From Dromaius novaehollandiae (lineage: Eukaryota; Chordata; Aves; Casuariiformes; Dromaiidae), in NCBI RefSeq assembly GCF_036370855.1, contig NC_088102.1, positions 72,425,601 to 72,489,600 on the forward strand: a stretch of DNA of 64,000 nucleotides, read 5' to 3'. The position numbers were made by a program, and so were the translations under genes. Below are positions 23,416 to 35,195 of this stretch, one piece after another. How positions within the stretch are numbered: the stretch's first letter is position 1; each line of letters begins with the position of its first letter. The notes under the pieces were generated by a model that was given only the letters and a program-made list of their open reading frames with translations, searched no databases and was not told where the DNA came from.

Positions 23416-24007
23416 AAAAACAAGAATTTTTGAGCCTTGGCCCCAGGGTCGGTGCTTTGGGCACGTTGCCATCTCCCAGGGGTGGCTGGGGCAGACACGA
23501 AGCACGTCCTGCTCAGCATGAGCCTTCTCGCGCAGAGCCAGTAACTCTCCAGCTGCCCTCACCCAGCTCTGGTTAATCACAGTCGCTGCTGCCGGTGTTT
23601 CGTCCACGATGCCCTACACCGGGATGCCTCCCCGCATGGTGCCCCAGCTGCTGTGGCCCACACCTGCCGTAGGGCAGTGCTGTACCAGGCTGACATTTGC
23701 CATCGCAGGTGGGGCACACTGTCCATGGCAGGGGCTGCCATGGAGTGAGCACGGCATTGTGGAAAGAGCCGACCATCAACAGCGCTGCCCGATGCGGCCA
23801 TGGTGGAGCAGCTGGCAGGCTTCCTCTCCTCACTGGAGGTTTCCCTTGCTGTAAGGCAGGCCTGCAGCCCAAACACAAAGGCAGGACAGTAGTGTTACAG
23901 GGGCAGACGTCCGAGAGGGAGGCTACAGTCTGCCCTCCTGCCTGCCAACAAGCACATGCCCCATATAGGAGAGGAAGGCACACACTTTGTCTCCTTCATT
24001 GCGGGCA
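23416..24007. other. 3' flanking module of gene C, no gene seen
   Basis: Copy of the module after gene A. Small indels here put the frame that is open in the other copies out of register, which argues against it being coding. Confidence 0.5.
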
Positions 24008-25640
24008 TCATTGGGTACCACTGAAAAGAGTCTGGCCCCATCCTCTTCACACACTCCCTTCACATAGTTATACTAATCAATAAAAATCCCCCCACTCAGG
24101 CTTCTCTCCTCCACCATGAACAGGCCCAGCTCTCTCAGCCTTTCCTCGCATGACACATGCTCCCGTCCCTTCAGCATCTTAGGAGCCCTTTGCTGCACTC
24201 GCTCCAGGAGCTCCATGTCTCTATTGTCTCGGGGAGCCCAGAACTGCACACAGCACTCCAGACGTGGCCTCCCCAGGGCTCAGTAGAGGCAAAGGATCAC
24301 CTCCCTCCACCTGCTGACAACACTCTGCCTAATGCAGCCCAGCATACCCTTGGCCTTCTTGGCCACAAGGGCACGGTGCTGGCTCACGGTCAGCTTGTTG
24401 TCCACCAGGCCTCCCAGGTCCTTCTCTGCACGGCTGCTTTCCAGCAGGTCAGCCACCACCCTCTACTGCTGCAGGGGCAGGCCTCTGCACTTCCCTTGAT
24501 TCAGCTTCATGAGGTTCCCCTCTGCCCATCTCTCCAGACTGTTGAGCTCCCTCGGAAGGGCAGCACAGCACTCTGGGGTATCAGCCACTCCTCTCAGGAT
24601 CATCCTTGGATCATCAGCACACTTGCTGTGGGTGCACTCTGTCCCTTCATCCACATCACTGAGGAAGAAGATGAACAATACTGCACCCAGCAGGGACCCC
24701 TGGCAGACATTGCTAGCTACAGGCCTCCAACGAGACTTTGTGCTGCTCATCACAACCCTCTGAGCTCTGCCAGACAGCCAGTTTTAAGCCACCTCACTGT
24801 CTGCCCATCTAACCCACACTTCCTCAGCTTGCCTGTGAGGACGTGATGGGAGACAGTGTCCAAAGCCTTGCTCAAGTCAAGGGAGACAACTTGCCCTGCT
24901 CTCCCCTCATCTACTCAGCCAGGTGTCCCATCCTAGAAGGCTCTCACGTTGGTTAAGTACGATTTCCCCCTTTGGGAATCCACGCTCACTACTCTGGATC
25001 ACTTTCTTAGCCACCACATGCTTGCCAATGGTGTCCAGGATGAGCTGCTCCATCACCTTGGCAGGGATCGAGGTGAGGCTGCCCGGCGTGTACTTCCCTG
25101 CACCCTCCTTCTTGCCCTCGTGGAAGACTGGAGTGGCACTGGCTCTCTTCCAGGCCTCAGGCACCGCTCCTGAACTCCAGCACCTTTCAAAGAGGACTGA
25201 GAGGGGCCTAGCAAGGACCTTGGCCAGCTCGTCAGCACCCCTGGGGGCATGCCATGAGGGTGCATGGACCTGTGGATGTCCAGTTTGCTTCAGTGATCCC
25301 TAAGTCCATCCTCCTCCACCGAGGAAAAGTCGTCCTCTCTTGAGGCTTTCTCCCTGCTCTCCAGGGCCTGGGATATGCGGAGGGCCAGTCTTCATGGGAA
25401 AGACTGCAGCAAAGCAGCATTCAGGATCTCTGCCTGTTCCGTATGCTTTGTCACCAGGGCCCCTGCCCCAGTCAGCAGTGAGCGCACACTTTCCCTTCTC
25501 TTCCTCTGGTTATCGATAGATTTAAAGAAGCCCAGCTTGCTGTCCTTCACATCCCTCAACACATTAAACTCCAAAGGGGCCATTAACTTCCAAGACCCAC
25601 CGCTGCCTACTCAGACAACATCCCTCTATTCCACCAGGTT
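24008..25640 (-). mobile_element. CR1 LINE, longest copy in the window
   Basis: Antisense CR1 of about 1.6 kb. Minus-strand frames give reverse transcriptase pieces: SLTSIPAKVMEQLILDTIGK within 24907-25164, then GSLLGAVLFIFFLSDVDEGT and KCADD within 24463-24753. The order along the minus strand is right for CR1 ORF2, but frames are interrupted and the 5' part is missing, so it is dead. The right end breaks off where a SRCR4-6 gene fragment begins. Confidence 0.88.
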
Positions 25641-26849
25641 TGCTGTGGGCTGGCTTGCGGCAGCACCCAGGGCGTGGGGAGGCAGAGGGCTGCCATGCCT
25701 GCATGCCCCCATCATTGCAGAGCAGGGGACATGAGGCCTTCGTCTCCAGCACCCTTTCTCCCTCCCAGCCTACACGGGCTTCAGGCTGGTGAACGGCAGC
25801 ACAGAGTGCACAGGGCAGGTGGAGCTGGAGGCGCACGGCACCTGGGGCTCCCTCTGCGATGCCGGCTGGGACATGCCTGACACGCAGGTGCTCTGCCACC
25901 ACCTTGGCTGCGGCTTTGCCACCTCCGTGTCCCACGGAGGGTGTTTCGGGACAAGGAGCGGCCCGCTGTGGCGGGACACTTTTCACTGCTGTGGGACCGA
26001 GTCCCACCTGGGAGAGTGCCCTGCCATGGCGCTGGGGACCCCTGCCTGCTCGCTCGGCCATGTTGCCGCAGTCAATTGCTCAGGTGCGTGTGGGGCAGGT
26101 GGCGTCAGACAGGAGGGCCTCCTGGGGAGGGGGCCCAGCACCCCAAAAAGGAGGAGTGCCCCTCCCTCCCACTGCCAGCAGGAGCTGTGGGGCACAGGGC
26201 CCATCTGGGGAAGCAGGACCATGTCAGGGCAGGAGGAGGGCTGAGCCCACACACAGGGCAGCAGGCACATGGGCAGGAGGAGGGCAGTGGGGCCATGCTG
26301 TCCCCCAGCATCCTGTGGGGCTCCTTGGCACCCTGCGGTCCCTGCAGCACCTCAGGACATCTCCCCTCTGTGTGGGGCCAGGTGGTGCTGAACCCCTGAG
26401 GCTGGTGGATGGGGAGAGCCGCTGTGACGGGCGCCTGGAGGTGGCCCTGGGTGGGGCCTGGGGCCAAGGCCTGGCCCAGTGCAATGCCACACTGCACAGC
26501 TCTGTGCCACCAGGCCGCACCAAGGAGACGGCGGTTGTGTGCTCAGGTGCGTGTGCCGGGAAGGGCCCCAGGGCACCACAGGGGCCCGAGCAGCTGCCCC
26601 AGCCTGGGCTGTCTCTGGCTGCAGGGAGACGACAGGTGCGGCTGGTGAGCGGCCCCAGGTTCTGCCCCAGCAGAGTGGAGGTCTATGTCCAGGGGGCCTG
26701 GAGCTGCATCTGCAAGGACACCTGGGACCTCTGGGACGCCGCCGTCGTCTGCCACCAGCTGGGCTGCGGTGAGGCCTTGGCAGCGCCCGGCTTGGCCCAC
26801 TATGGCCAGGGCTCTGGACCAGTGTGGCTGGGCACCGGCAGCTGCTCTA
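25641..26849 (+). pseudogene. WC1-like SRCR4-5-6 fragment inside CR1
   Basis: Holds a complete SRCR4 exon (25769-26083), a shortened SRCR5 exon (26382-26546; 165 nt instead of 318, an in-frame loss of 51 codons removing three cysteines) and a SRCR6 exon from 26625 that is cut at about 26849. Both ends abut CR1. The right junction shares CAGGGCCTGGG between the SRCR6 and CR1 sides. No promoter, signal or membrane exon is near, so it is a stranded duplicate rather than a gene. Confidence 0.88.
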
Positions 26850-27240
26850 CAGGGCCTGGGATGTGGGGAGGGCCAGTCTTCACAGGAAAGACTGCAGCAA
26901 AGCAGCATTCAGGATCTCTGCCTTTTCTACATGCTTTGTCACCAGGGCCTCTGCCCCAGTCGGCAGCGGGCCCACAATTTCCATTCTCCTCCTCAATTAC
27001 CAGTGGATTTAAGGAAGCCCTGCTTGCTGTCCTTCACATCCTTCAACATATTAAACTCCAAAGGGACCTCGGCCTGGACATTCCAAGCTTCATCCTTGCC
27101 TGCTTGGACAACATCCCTCTATTCCTCCCACGTTTCCTGAGGCTGGCTCCACACAAGCCCTGTCTCGGTTTTTGGCAGTTCTCCTTAAGCATGGTGTCAA
27201 ACAGATGTCCCCTGGCATTGGAGTGCTCTAAGAGTAGTTC
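26850..27240 (-). mobile_element. CR1 LINE fragment (repeats DNA left of the SRCR insert)
   Basis: Starts with the same GGGCCTGGGAT(A/G)TG..GGAGGGCCAG stretch seen at about 25363, so 25363-25640 and 26846 onward are direct copies flanking the SRCR4-6 fragment. It continues further 5' into CR1 ORF2. Confidence 0.8.
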
Positions 27241-28678
27241 AGGAAACCACAAGTGTAAGTCAGAGACTTGCAGCCATGGGCTGGAGGTTTCCCTTGCTGT
27301 AAGGGAGGCCTGCAGCCAAAAAACAAGATGGAGATGTCTCAGAGGAAGGCTATGGCCTGCCTTCCTGCCTGCCACCAAGCGTTGGCCCCATCCAAGACAG
27401 CAAGGCACGCGGTTTGTGTCCGTGATTGGAGGCATCACCCACAAGGGGTACAAAGCGGGCTTGGGAAGAAAGCTGAATGTACGTCTCTCTATGCTAAATA
27501 TCCCTCTCTGGCTTCCCAACTGCTGCGCTTCCATCTCCATAATCAGCTCACAGCTTTGGTACCTCCCATGATTGTCCCACCAGTTAAACACAGAAGTCTA
27601 CATGCTCAACGGTTATGCTGCATGAGCCTTGTATGCTGCTCTTATCTCTCTGCAAGGCCTGCTGGCATTTGTATGCAGTCCATACCGGAATGCTGAAGTC
27701 TGACAAGCCCCTGCCACTAGTCCACTTCCCGACCGCTTCTGTTGCTGTGACCTGCTACTCTTTCAACTAGGGAAGCAAGTGGCTATGCACTGAGGTTTGC
27801 AGCCAAGGTAGGATGTGTCCTGCGAGAGCCCTGACTCAGTTGCTGGTCTGCACCTCGTCCCTGGTGTCTGTACACAGTGGGAAAATCCCCACACTGGGGC
27901 ACTGGAGCTGTCTGTTGTGCTGCAGCTGGGAAAAATGTCCCCACATGGCAGCTGAGCTTGCCTGGGCAGGGAGGGATTCCCACCAGCTGTGAAGCGACTG
28001 TGGGCAGGTGCTGGCCACCCTCATCCCTGCCCTGGCAGAGGACTCCAGGATGTTGGATGGAGGGTGCATTCCGAGGTGGAGCGAGTTGCTGGGAACTGCC
28101 CTGCCCTTGGGTGGGTGCTGCTGCCACAGCTTAGAGGAGGTCCGAGAGACCTGCAAGGCATTGCTGGGCTGAACTGCTTTGCTGGTACAGCCAGCCACGA
28201 GCATAGGTCCCCTTGACAACCAAATCCACCTAGCTACCTACTGCAGATGCTGAAGCAGCCACCCTTCCAGGCGTTGTGTGGGAGGGAAACAAGGGGGCAG
28301 GGCTGGGGCCGTGCCTGATTCACCAGACCTGAAAAGGGCACAGACTGGAAGTGGCATCCTCCTATGTCCCCAGTGACTGCAGGGGGAGAAACAGGCCATA
28401 CAGGGGGAACGCAGGTGCAGGCTGGACTGAACCATGCCAGGCGCTGTCTCCCTCTGCCCTTCCAGACCTTCCAAGCCCCATCCTTGCCTGCTCAGACCAC
28501 ATCCCTCCATTCCTCCCACGTTTCCTGAGACTGCCTCCACACCAGCCCTTCCTCAGCTTTTCACAGTTCTCCTTAACCATGGTGTCAAACAGGTGTCACA
28601 TGGGATTGGTGAGCTGTTAGAGTAGCTCCTAAGAAATCTGTCTCCATTTCGAACTGACTTTGCTGCTTCTTCCTTTAG
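27241..28678. other. Anonymous duplicated block, no NACHT relic
   Basis: Matches the block at 12181-14405 but enters it late: the NACHT relic and about 1 kb after it are missing. A short CR1 5' segment lies at about 28465-28560, and the usual CR1 3' end is deleted. No gene is recognised. Confidence 0.5.
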
Positions 28679-28760
28679 AGTGCAACCAGAAATGCAGAGC
28701 ACACATGATGAGAGAGTTCCTGCAGGCAATCTTGATCCTCATGCACTACTAGACCCTCCT
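28679..28760 (+). pseudogene. FISNA-like exon fragment 2
   Basis: After AG at 28677-28678 the frame reads ECNQKCRAHMMREFLQAI and meets a stop after ILMHY. It is a degenerate member of the set of five. Confidence 0.45.
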
Positions 28761-29597
28761 CTCCTGCCTGAGCCCTTTCCCTAAGCATAGCAGCCTGGGA
28801 GACCTCGTTGGCAAAGCTCCTCCTTGCTTCCTCCTCCTCTCTGGGCCCTTTTTCATTGGAGCTTGGACGCACTTACCTAGGCCACTCTCTTGAGGCATCA
28901 GCCCATCTCCTGAGCCTCGGGACACACCACTCTTGTGCTCGCTGGCGGCTCTCCTTCATTCCCTGCTGGCTGCCCTGCACTCAGGCTGATGCTGGGGAGG
29001 TTAAATGTGATGACCACAAAGGCAAGGCCCTGCCAGAGACACCACCCATGCAGAGCAATGTTGACGTGGAGGAGGTCTCCACTCCTGGCCAGACTGCCCC
29101 CTTGACCAGCAGGCTCAAGGGAACCAACACCGGTCTCCCATATCCCTCAGATTTGTCCCCAGAGCACATTGGATGCTCTGGATTTGCTCCAGGTCTCTGT
29201 GGCAGTGGCACTGCAAACAGATACTGATACACAGAAGCCTAGCATTATCGTACTCTGAAATGCAGCTGGCTGAGAAACAGAAGCAGGTGGTGAGATGCTG
29301 GCTGTTCAGAAGGCCCAGCAGGTGCGTGTGCTCTGACACACAGCAGCACTCAAGCTGCCACAGCTGCTTCCACGTGGGGGCTGGTGTACAGTGGGGGAAC
29401 AACCTCCATCCTGCCTCGCCACTGCATGGGGCTGTGTATAAAGGCTGCGTATAAAGACCTTTATACACACCAGCTGGCAGGTTTCCTCTCCTCGCTGGAA
29501 GTTTCCCTTGGTGTAAGCCAGGCCTGCAACCCAAACACAAGGGCAGGACAATAGTGTGCAAGGGCAGGGCACACACTTTGTCTCCTTGATTGGGGGC
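28761..29597. other. Upstream-flank copy joined to a 3' flank; module junction
   Basis: To about 29430 this matches DNA that elsewhere lies 1-3 kb before a WC1-like promoter, but no promoter or gene follows. Instead it joins sequence found behind the genes (AGCTGGCAGG..TTCCTCTCC). At the join is a palindrome, GTATAAAGACCTTTATAC, at 29449-29466. Confidence 0.6.
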
Positions 29598-31020
29598 ATC
29601 ACTGGGCACCACTGAAAAGAGTCTGGCCCCATCCTCTTCACGCACTCCCTTCACATATTCATACTCATCAATAAAGATCCCCCCCTCAGGCTTCTCTTCT
29701 CCACCATGAACAGGCCTAGCTCTCTCAGCCTTTCCTCACATGACACGTGCTCCTGTCCGTTCAGCATCTTAGGAGCCCTTTGCTGCACTCGCTCCAGGAG
29801 CTCCATGTCTCTCTCGTCTTGTGGAGTCCAGAACTGCACACAGCACTCCAGACGAGGCCTCCCCAGGGCTCAGTAGAGGCACAGGATCACCTCCCTCCAC
29901 CTGCTGACAACACTCTGCCTAATGCAGCCCAGCATACCCTTGGCCTCCTTGGCCACAAGGGCACGGTACTCGCTCACGGTCAGCTTGTTGTCCACCAGGC
30001 CTCCCAGGTCCTTCTCTGCACGGCTGCTTTCCAGCCACCACCCTCTACTGCTGCAGCGGGTATTCCTCCCCAGGGGCAGGCCTCTGCACTTCCCTTGATT
30101 CAGCTTCATGAGGTTCCCCTCTGCCCATCTCCCCAGACTGTCGAGCTCCCTCGGAAGGGCAGTGCATCCCTCTGGGCTATCAGCCACTCCTCCTGGTTTT
30201 TGATCATCAGCACACTTGCTGTGGGTGTACTCTGTCCCTTCATCCACATCACTGAGGAAGAAGATGAACAGTACTGGACCCAGCAGGGACCCCTGGCAGA
30301 CACTGCTAGCTACAGGCCTCCAACGAGACTTTGTGCTGCTCATCACAATCCTCTGAGCTCTGCCAGACAGCCAGTTTTAAGCCACCTCACTGTCTGCCCA
30401 TCTAACCCACACTTCCTCAGCTTGCCTGTGAGGATGTGATGGGAGACAGTGTCCAAAGCCTTGCTCAAGTCAAGGGAGACAACTTGCCCTGCTCTCCCCT
30501 CATCTACCCAGCCAGGCGTCCCATCCTAGAAGGCTCTCACGTTGGTTAAGCATGATTTCCCCCTTTGGGAATCCACACTTGCTACTCTGGATCTGGAAGA
30601 GTCAGCCTCTCTTGAGGCTTTCTCCCTGCTCTCCAGGGCCTGGGATATGCGGAGGGCGGTCTTTGCAGGAAAGACTGCAGCAAAGCAGCATTTAGGATCT
30701 CTGCCTTTCCTACATGCTTTGTCACCAGGGCCCTTTCCCCAGTCAGCAGTGAGCCCACAACTTCCCTTCTCCTCCTTTGGTTATTGATGGATTTAAAGAA
30801 GCCCTGCTTGCTTCACATCCCTCAACACATTAAACTCCAAAGGGGCCGGGGTCTCGGCCTGGACCTTTTGAGCCCCATCCTTCCTACTCGGACAACATCC
30901 CTCTATTCCTCCATGTTTCCTGAGGCTGGCTCCACACAAGCCCTGCCTCAGCTTTTGGCAGTTCTCCTTAAGCATGGTGTCAAACAGATGTCCCCTGGCA
31001 TTGGAGTGCTCTAAGAGTAG
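29598..31020 (-). mobile_element. CR1 LINE fragment
   Basis: Antisense CR1 with the C-terminal half of the reverse transcriptase (minus strand 29870-30346: SLLGPVLFIFFLSDVDEGTE, LVDNKLTVSEYRALVAKEAK) and a separate 5' ORF2 segment at about 30590-30850. The join between them near 30590 is shared with the copies at 42034 and 56170. Confidence 0.87.
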
Positions 31021-31091
31021 TTCAGGAAACCACAAGTGTAAGCCACACACATGCAGCCACAGGCAACAAGCAAGCCAACGCTGCTGTTACT

Positions 31092-31344
31092 ATGGCACGG
31101 CTGTTTCAACCTCATGAAGAAGGACAAGCGCCACACACCACTGTGCTGCTGGGAGCTGCAGGGATGGGAAAGACAATGACAAGGAGGAAGATCACCATGG
31201 AGTGGGCAGGAGCAGTCCTTTATACACAGTTTGACTATGTTTTCTACCTCAACTGGAAAGAAATCAGCCCCACTACAGCAGGGGGTGCAGCACACTTGAT
31301 TTCCAAGCTCTGTCATTGCCCCTACTTGGACTCTTCCATCTGGG
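31092..31344 (+). pseudogene. NLRP3-like NACHT fragment 2
   Basis: ARLFQPHEEGQAPHTTVLLG, then a whole Walker A (GAAGMGKT) and YTQFDYVFYLNWKEIS. Human NLRP3 has LLFDP..., GAAGIGKT and FDYLFY in the same order. About 80 residues are NLRP-like, ending near CHCPYLDSSI. Walker B and the rest of the NACHT domain are absent, so it cannot be a working NLRP. Confidence 0.78.
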
Positions 31345-33030
31345 CTGGACCAGGAGTGCCTCTGCATGGAGCCAGCACTTGCACTTGCTTCCCTGGCCTT
31401 CATGGTCTGGGTGGTATTTTTTGACAGGCACAGTCCACATGGACTCACGAGCCACCTGGGCCCTGCATGGCCAATGCCTCTTGCTCAGACAGCAAGCAGG
31501 CCCTGTGGTGTCCTAGTGGGATGCAAGTACGGAGTTGAACTCTCTAGACTTGTGCACCCCCGAGCTAAAGAGAAACCTGAAACGAGAGCTCAAGGCCCCT
31601 GTGACCTTCTGCCCAAACAAGAGCCGGCACAGAGCCTGGCTTGGGTCAGAGTGGTTTGTGTGGGCCCTGTGGGACTCCTGCCACGTGCTAGCCCTGGCTC
31701 CCGTTCCCTGATTCAGCGCTGGAAAGCACTGAAACACAGATATGGTTCACCTGAGCAGACACTGAGACAGGACAACCAAAGTCTCCCCCTGTCACCTGCA
31801 CTGCCCTGGGTGCACCATGGCTGCTTGGAGGCCAGTGTGGCAAACCCCGTGAGCTGTGAGGCTTTGGATACCTTCTGCCTCTTTTCCCCAGAAGCACCAG
31901 GGCAGTGAAAGCCATGGGCAGGGAGTGGGCATGGCAGCAAGGCTGTGGCCGTGCAGGCCCCCTGAGGTCAGATGCTGTGGGGCCTGGGTCAGTGTGTCAC
32001 CATCGAGGTGGACCATGCCGTGTGGTCTCAGGCGGCAGTGAATACCTAGGGTCATTTTAGCAGTTCCTCTCCTTTTCCAGCTTGATTGAAAGATTGAACA
32101 CATTGGGATTAAAGGAAGAAACGCAGCAGCAGTTGGCTGCACTCAAGGGAAGAAGGGAATTTTGCTGCTGTCATACCGGTGGGGGAGGACGGTGTCGTTA
32201 TGGATGGGGGTGCTTTGAATCTCCATGCTCAGGCACACTAGATGCCTGTTGTGCTGCAGCTGGGAAAAATGTCCCCACGTGGCAGCGGGGCTGTCTGGGC
32301 AGGGAAGGATTCCCACCAGCTGTGAAGTGACAGTGAGCAGGTGCTGGCCACCTTCGTTCCTGCCCTGGCAGAGGGCTCCCGGATGTCGGATGGAGGGTGC
32401 ATTCCGAGGTGGAGCGAGGTGCTGGGAACTGCCCTGCCCTTGGGTGAGGGCTGCTGCCACAACTTAGAGGAGGCCCAAGAGACCTGCAAGGCATTGCTGG
32501 GCTGAACTGCTTTGCTGGTACAGCCAGCCACGAGCACAGGTCCCCTTGACCCCCCAATCCACATAGCTACCTACTGCAGATGCTGAAGCAGCCACCCTTC
32601 CAGGCGTTGTGTGGGAGGGAAACAAGGGGGCAGGGCTGGGGCCATGCCTGATTCACTGGACCTGAAAAGGACAGAGACCAGAAGTGCATCCTCCTATGTC
32701 CCCACTGACTGCAGGGGGAGAAACAAGTCATACGGGGCGGGGAACGCAGGTGCAGGCTGGACTGAACCATCCCAGGCACTGTCTCCCTCTGCCCTCCCAG
32801 TTCTGCACCAGCACCTGCACTAGCGGGGAGTAGGGCCTGGCAGCTTGGCAGTGGCAGTGCCACCTCAGGCCAATGCCGCACAGGGTAAAGAAGCTCTTTG
32901 TGTCAGGAAGGCCTTGAAGTGGCCAGAGCTTTCCAGATCCTTTTGCCTTGGGCTGAGGATTAAATGCATCTGCACAGGGCCGACAGCGTGGCATGACTGA
33001 CTCTGCTCTCCACTCTGCCTTGTGTTCACG
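31345..33030. other. Anonymous duplicated intergenic block
   Basis: Shorter version of 12181-14405; near 32215 about 1 kb present in other copies is missing. No conserved reading frame or known domain. Confidence 0.5.
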
Positions 33031-33560
33031 GAAGCACAGAAGCACACAACGGCAGAGGTTGGAAGGGACCTCTGGAGATCATCGAGGCCAATGCCCCTGT
33101 CCATGAGGGTCATCTAAAGCCCATCGCCCAGGACCCTATCCAGACGCCTCTGCAATGCCTCCAAAGATGGAGACTCCACAACCTCCCCGGGCAACCTGTT
33201 CCCGGGCTCCGTCACCCTCACAGGAAAGAAGTTTTTCCTGCTGGGCAGACGGAACTTCCTGGGTTTCAGGTTGTGCCCGTTGCCTCTCATCCTGTCACTG
33301 GGCACCACTGAAAAGCTCTTGACACCCTCCCTTCAGATATTTATGCCCACTGATAAAGATCTCCCCACAGGCTTCCCTTCTCCACCATGAACAGGCCCAG
33401 TTCTCTCAGCCTTTCCGCGTGTGACGTGCTTCCATCCCTTAAGCATCGTAGGAGCCAAATGGGCCTTGACATTCCGAGCCCCATCCTTGCCTGCTTGGAC
33501 AACATCCCTCCATTCCTCCCACATTTCCTGAGGCTGGCTCCACACCAGCCCTTCCTCAGC
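33031..33560 (-). mobile_element. CR1 LINE 3' end
   Basis: Contains the CR1 3' terminal stretch AGGTTGGAAGGGACCTCTGG. Minus strand 33114-33308 reads SDRMRGNGHNLKPRKFRL and ends in the usual CR1 C-terminus (SLEALQRRLDRVLGDGL). Confidence 0.87.
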
Positions 33561-33697
33561 TTTTGGCAGTTCTCCTTAACCATGGTGTCAAACAGGTGTC
33601 ACACAGCATTGGAGTGCTGTTAGAGTAGTCCTATTGATGAGGAGCTCCTAAGAAATCGAGCTCCATTTCAAGCTGACTGTGCTTCCTCTTGCTTCAG

Positions 33698-33780
33698 AGT
33701 ACAAACAGAAATACAGAGCACACATGATAAGAGAGTTCTTGCAGGCAGTCTTGATTCTCATGCACTGCTGGACCCTCCTC
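33698..33780 (+). pseudogene. FISNA-like exon fragment 3
   Basis: After CTTCAG (AG at 33696-33697) the frame reads EYKQKYRAHMIREFLQAV. The preceding T/C-rich tract makes a good acceptor, but nothing downstream continues the domain. Confidence 0.5.
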
Positions 33781-34900
33781 TCCTGCCTGAGCCCTTTCCC
33801 TAAGCACAGCAACCAGGGAGACCTCATTGGCAAAGCTCCTCCTCCCTTCCTCCTTCTCTATGTGCCCTTTTTCACTGGAGTTCGGGTCAGCTTATCCAGG
33901 CCACCCTCCTAAGACATCAGCTCATCTCCTGAGCCTCACGACAGACCACCCTTGTGCTCGCTGTAGGCTCTCCTTCATTCCCTGCTTGCTGCTCTGCCCT
34001 CGGGCAGATGCTGGGGAGGTTAAATGTGATGACCACAAAGGCAAAGCCCTGCCAGGGACACCACCCATGCAGAGCAATGTTAACCTGAGGGAAGTCTCCA
34101 CTCCTACCCAGAACGTCTCCTTGACCAGCAGGCTCAAGGGAACCAACACCGGTCTCCCATATCCCTCAGATTTGTCCCCAGAGCACCTCGGATGCTCTGG
34201 ATTTGCTCCAGGTCTCTGTGGCACTGGCACTGCAAAGAAATACTGATACACAGAAGCCTAGCGTTATCATACTCTGAAATGCAGCTGGCTGAGCAGAAAC
34301 AGAAGCAGGTGGTGAGATGCTGGCTGTTCAGCAGGCCCAGCAGATGCGTGTGCTCTGACACAGAGCAGCACTCAGGCTGCTGCTGCTGCTTCCCCTTGGG
34401 GGCTGGTGTGCAGTGGGGGAATCACCTCCTTCCTACCTCAGCGCTGTATGGGGCGAGCGTGGCTGTGTGGGGGCTCACAGGCTGAAGGGCACACACCTGC
34501 AGGCAACTGGGCAGCGCCTCCATCTGCCCACAGGCCACTGTGAGGGGCCCAGGCCCTCCTGCCAATGTGCCATGGAGCCTGGGGCTGGGCTTGACTTGGT
34601 GCCACGCTGGAGCTTTCTAGCCCAGAGCCAGCCCCAGTGCCTGCCCCATGTGGAGGGCTGCAGTGCGGAGGGACCTGGTGCCAGAGGTCAGCCCCACAGC
34701 AGCAAGGAGCCTGCAGCAGATGCTGCCCCCTGCACAGGACAGTCCCTGTCAAGGAAGGGCTCTTGTCACGCTCCCTGGCACAGTGTGACACACCCAGACC
34801 CATGCGGGATCAGGCATAGGAAGGGCCCGCACACCCTGCACCCACTGCAGCACCCAGGCAGGGAGTCCTGCTCAGATCATCATCAGGCTCCCCACGGGGA
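33781..34900. other. Upstream flank of gene D, no gene seen
   Basis: Counterpart of 15691-16880; no frame with a recognisable domain. Confidence 0.45.
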
Positions 34901-35023
34901 CAGCCAGGCAGGCACCCACCCACTGGTGGGGAGCGCATGATGCCAGAAGTGGAGCCGAGACGCATATATGGGCATGCACGGGGATGGAGAAGGTTATTGG
35001 AGGCTGGGGCTCCGTCAGATGGG

Positions 35024-35111
35024 AGATAACCCTCCTGATAACGTCTCAAAAGGTGCCTAATGCCGTTGATTGGCTCCCCTGGCAGCGGGGCCTGCGCTTC
35101 TGCCTATATAT
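35024..35111 (+). promoter_or_regulatory. Promoter of gene D
   Basis: AGATAA 35024-35029, TGATAA 35036-35041, inverted CCAAT GATTGGC 35068-35074, TATATAT 35105-35111; spacing is identical to gene C. Confidence 0.75.
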
Positions 35112-35195
35112 TGCCCCCCCCACCACAGCAGCCTCTGGTGGCCCAGGAGGAGAGCGGGTGCTGGGGGCTGCACTGTGGGGCAGGAGGTGTTTGGG

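Noticed and set aside
31092-31344. A working NLRP gene in the gaps
   Set aside because: Only the first 70-85 residues of NACHT are present; Walker B, winged-helix and LRR parts are missing from all copies, and FISNA lies on the wrong side.
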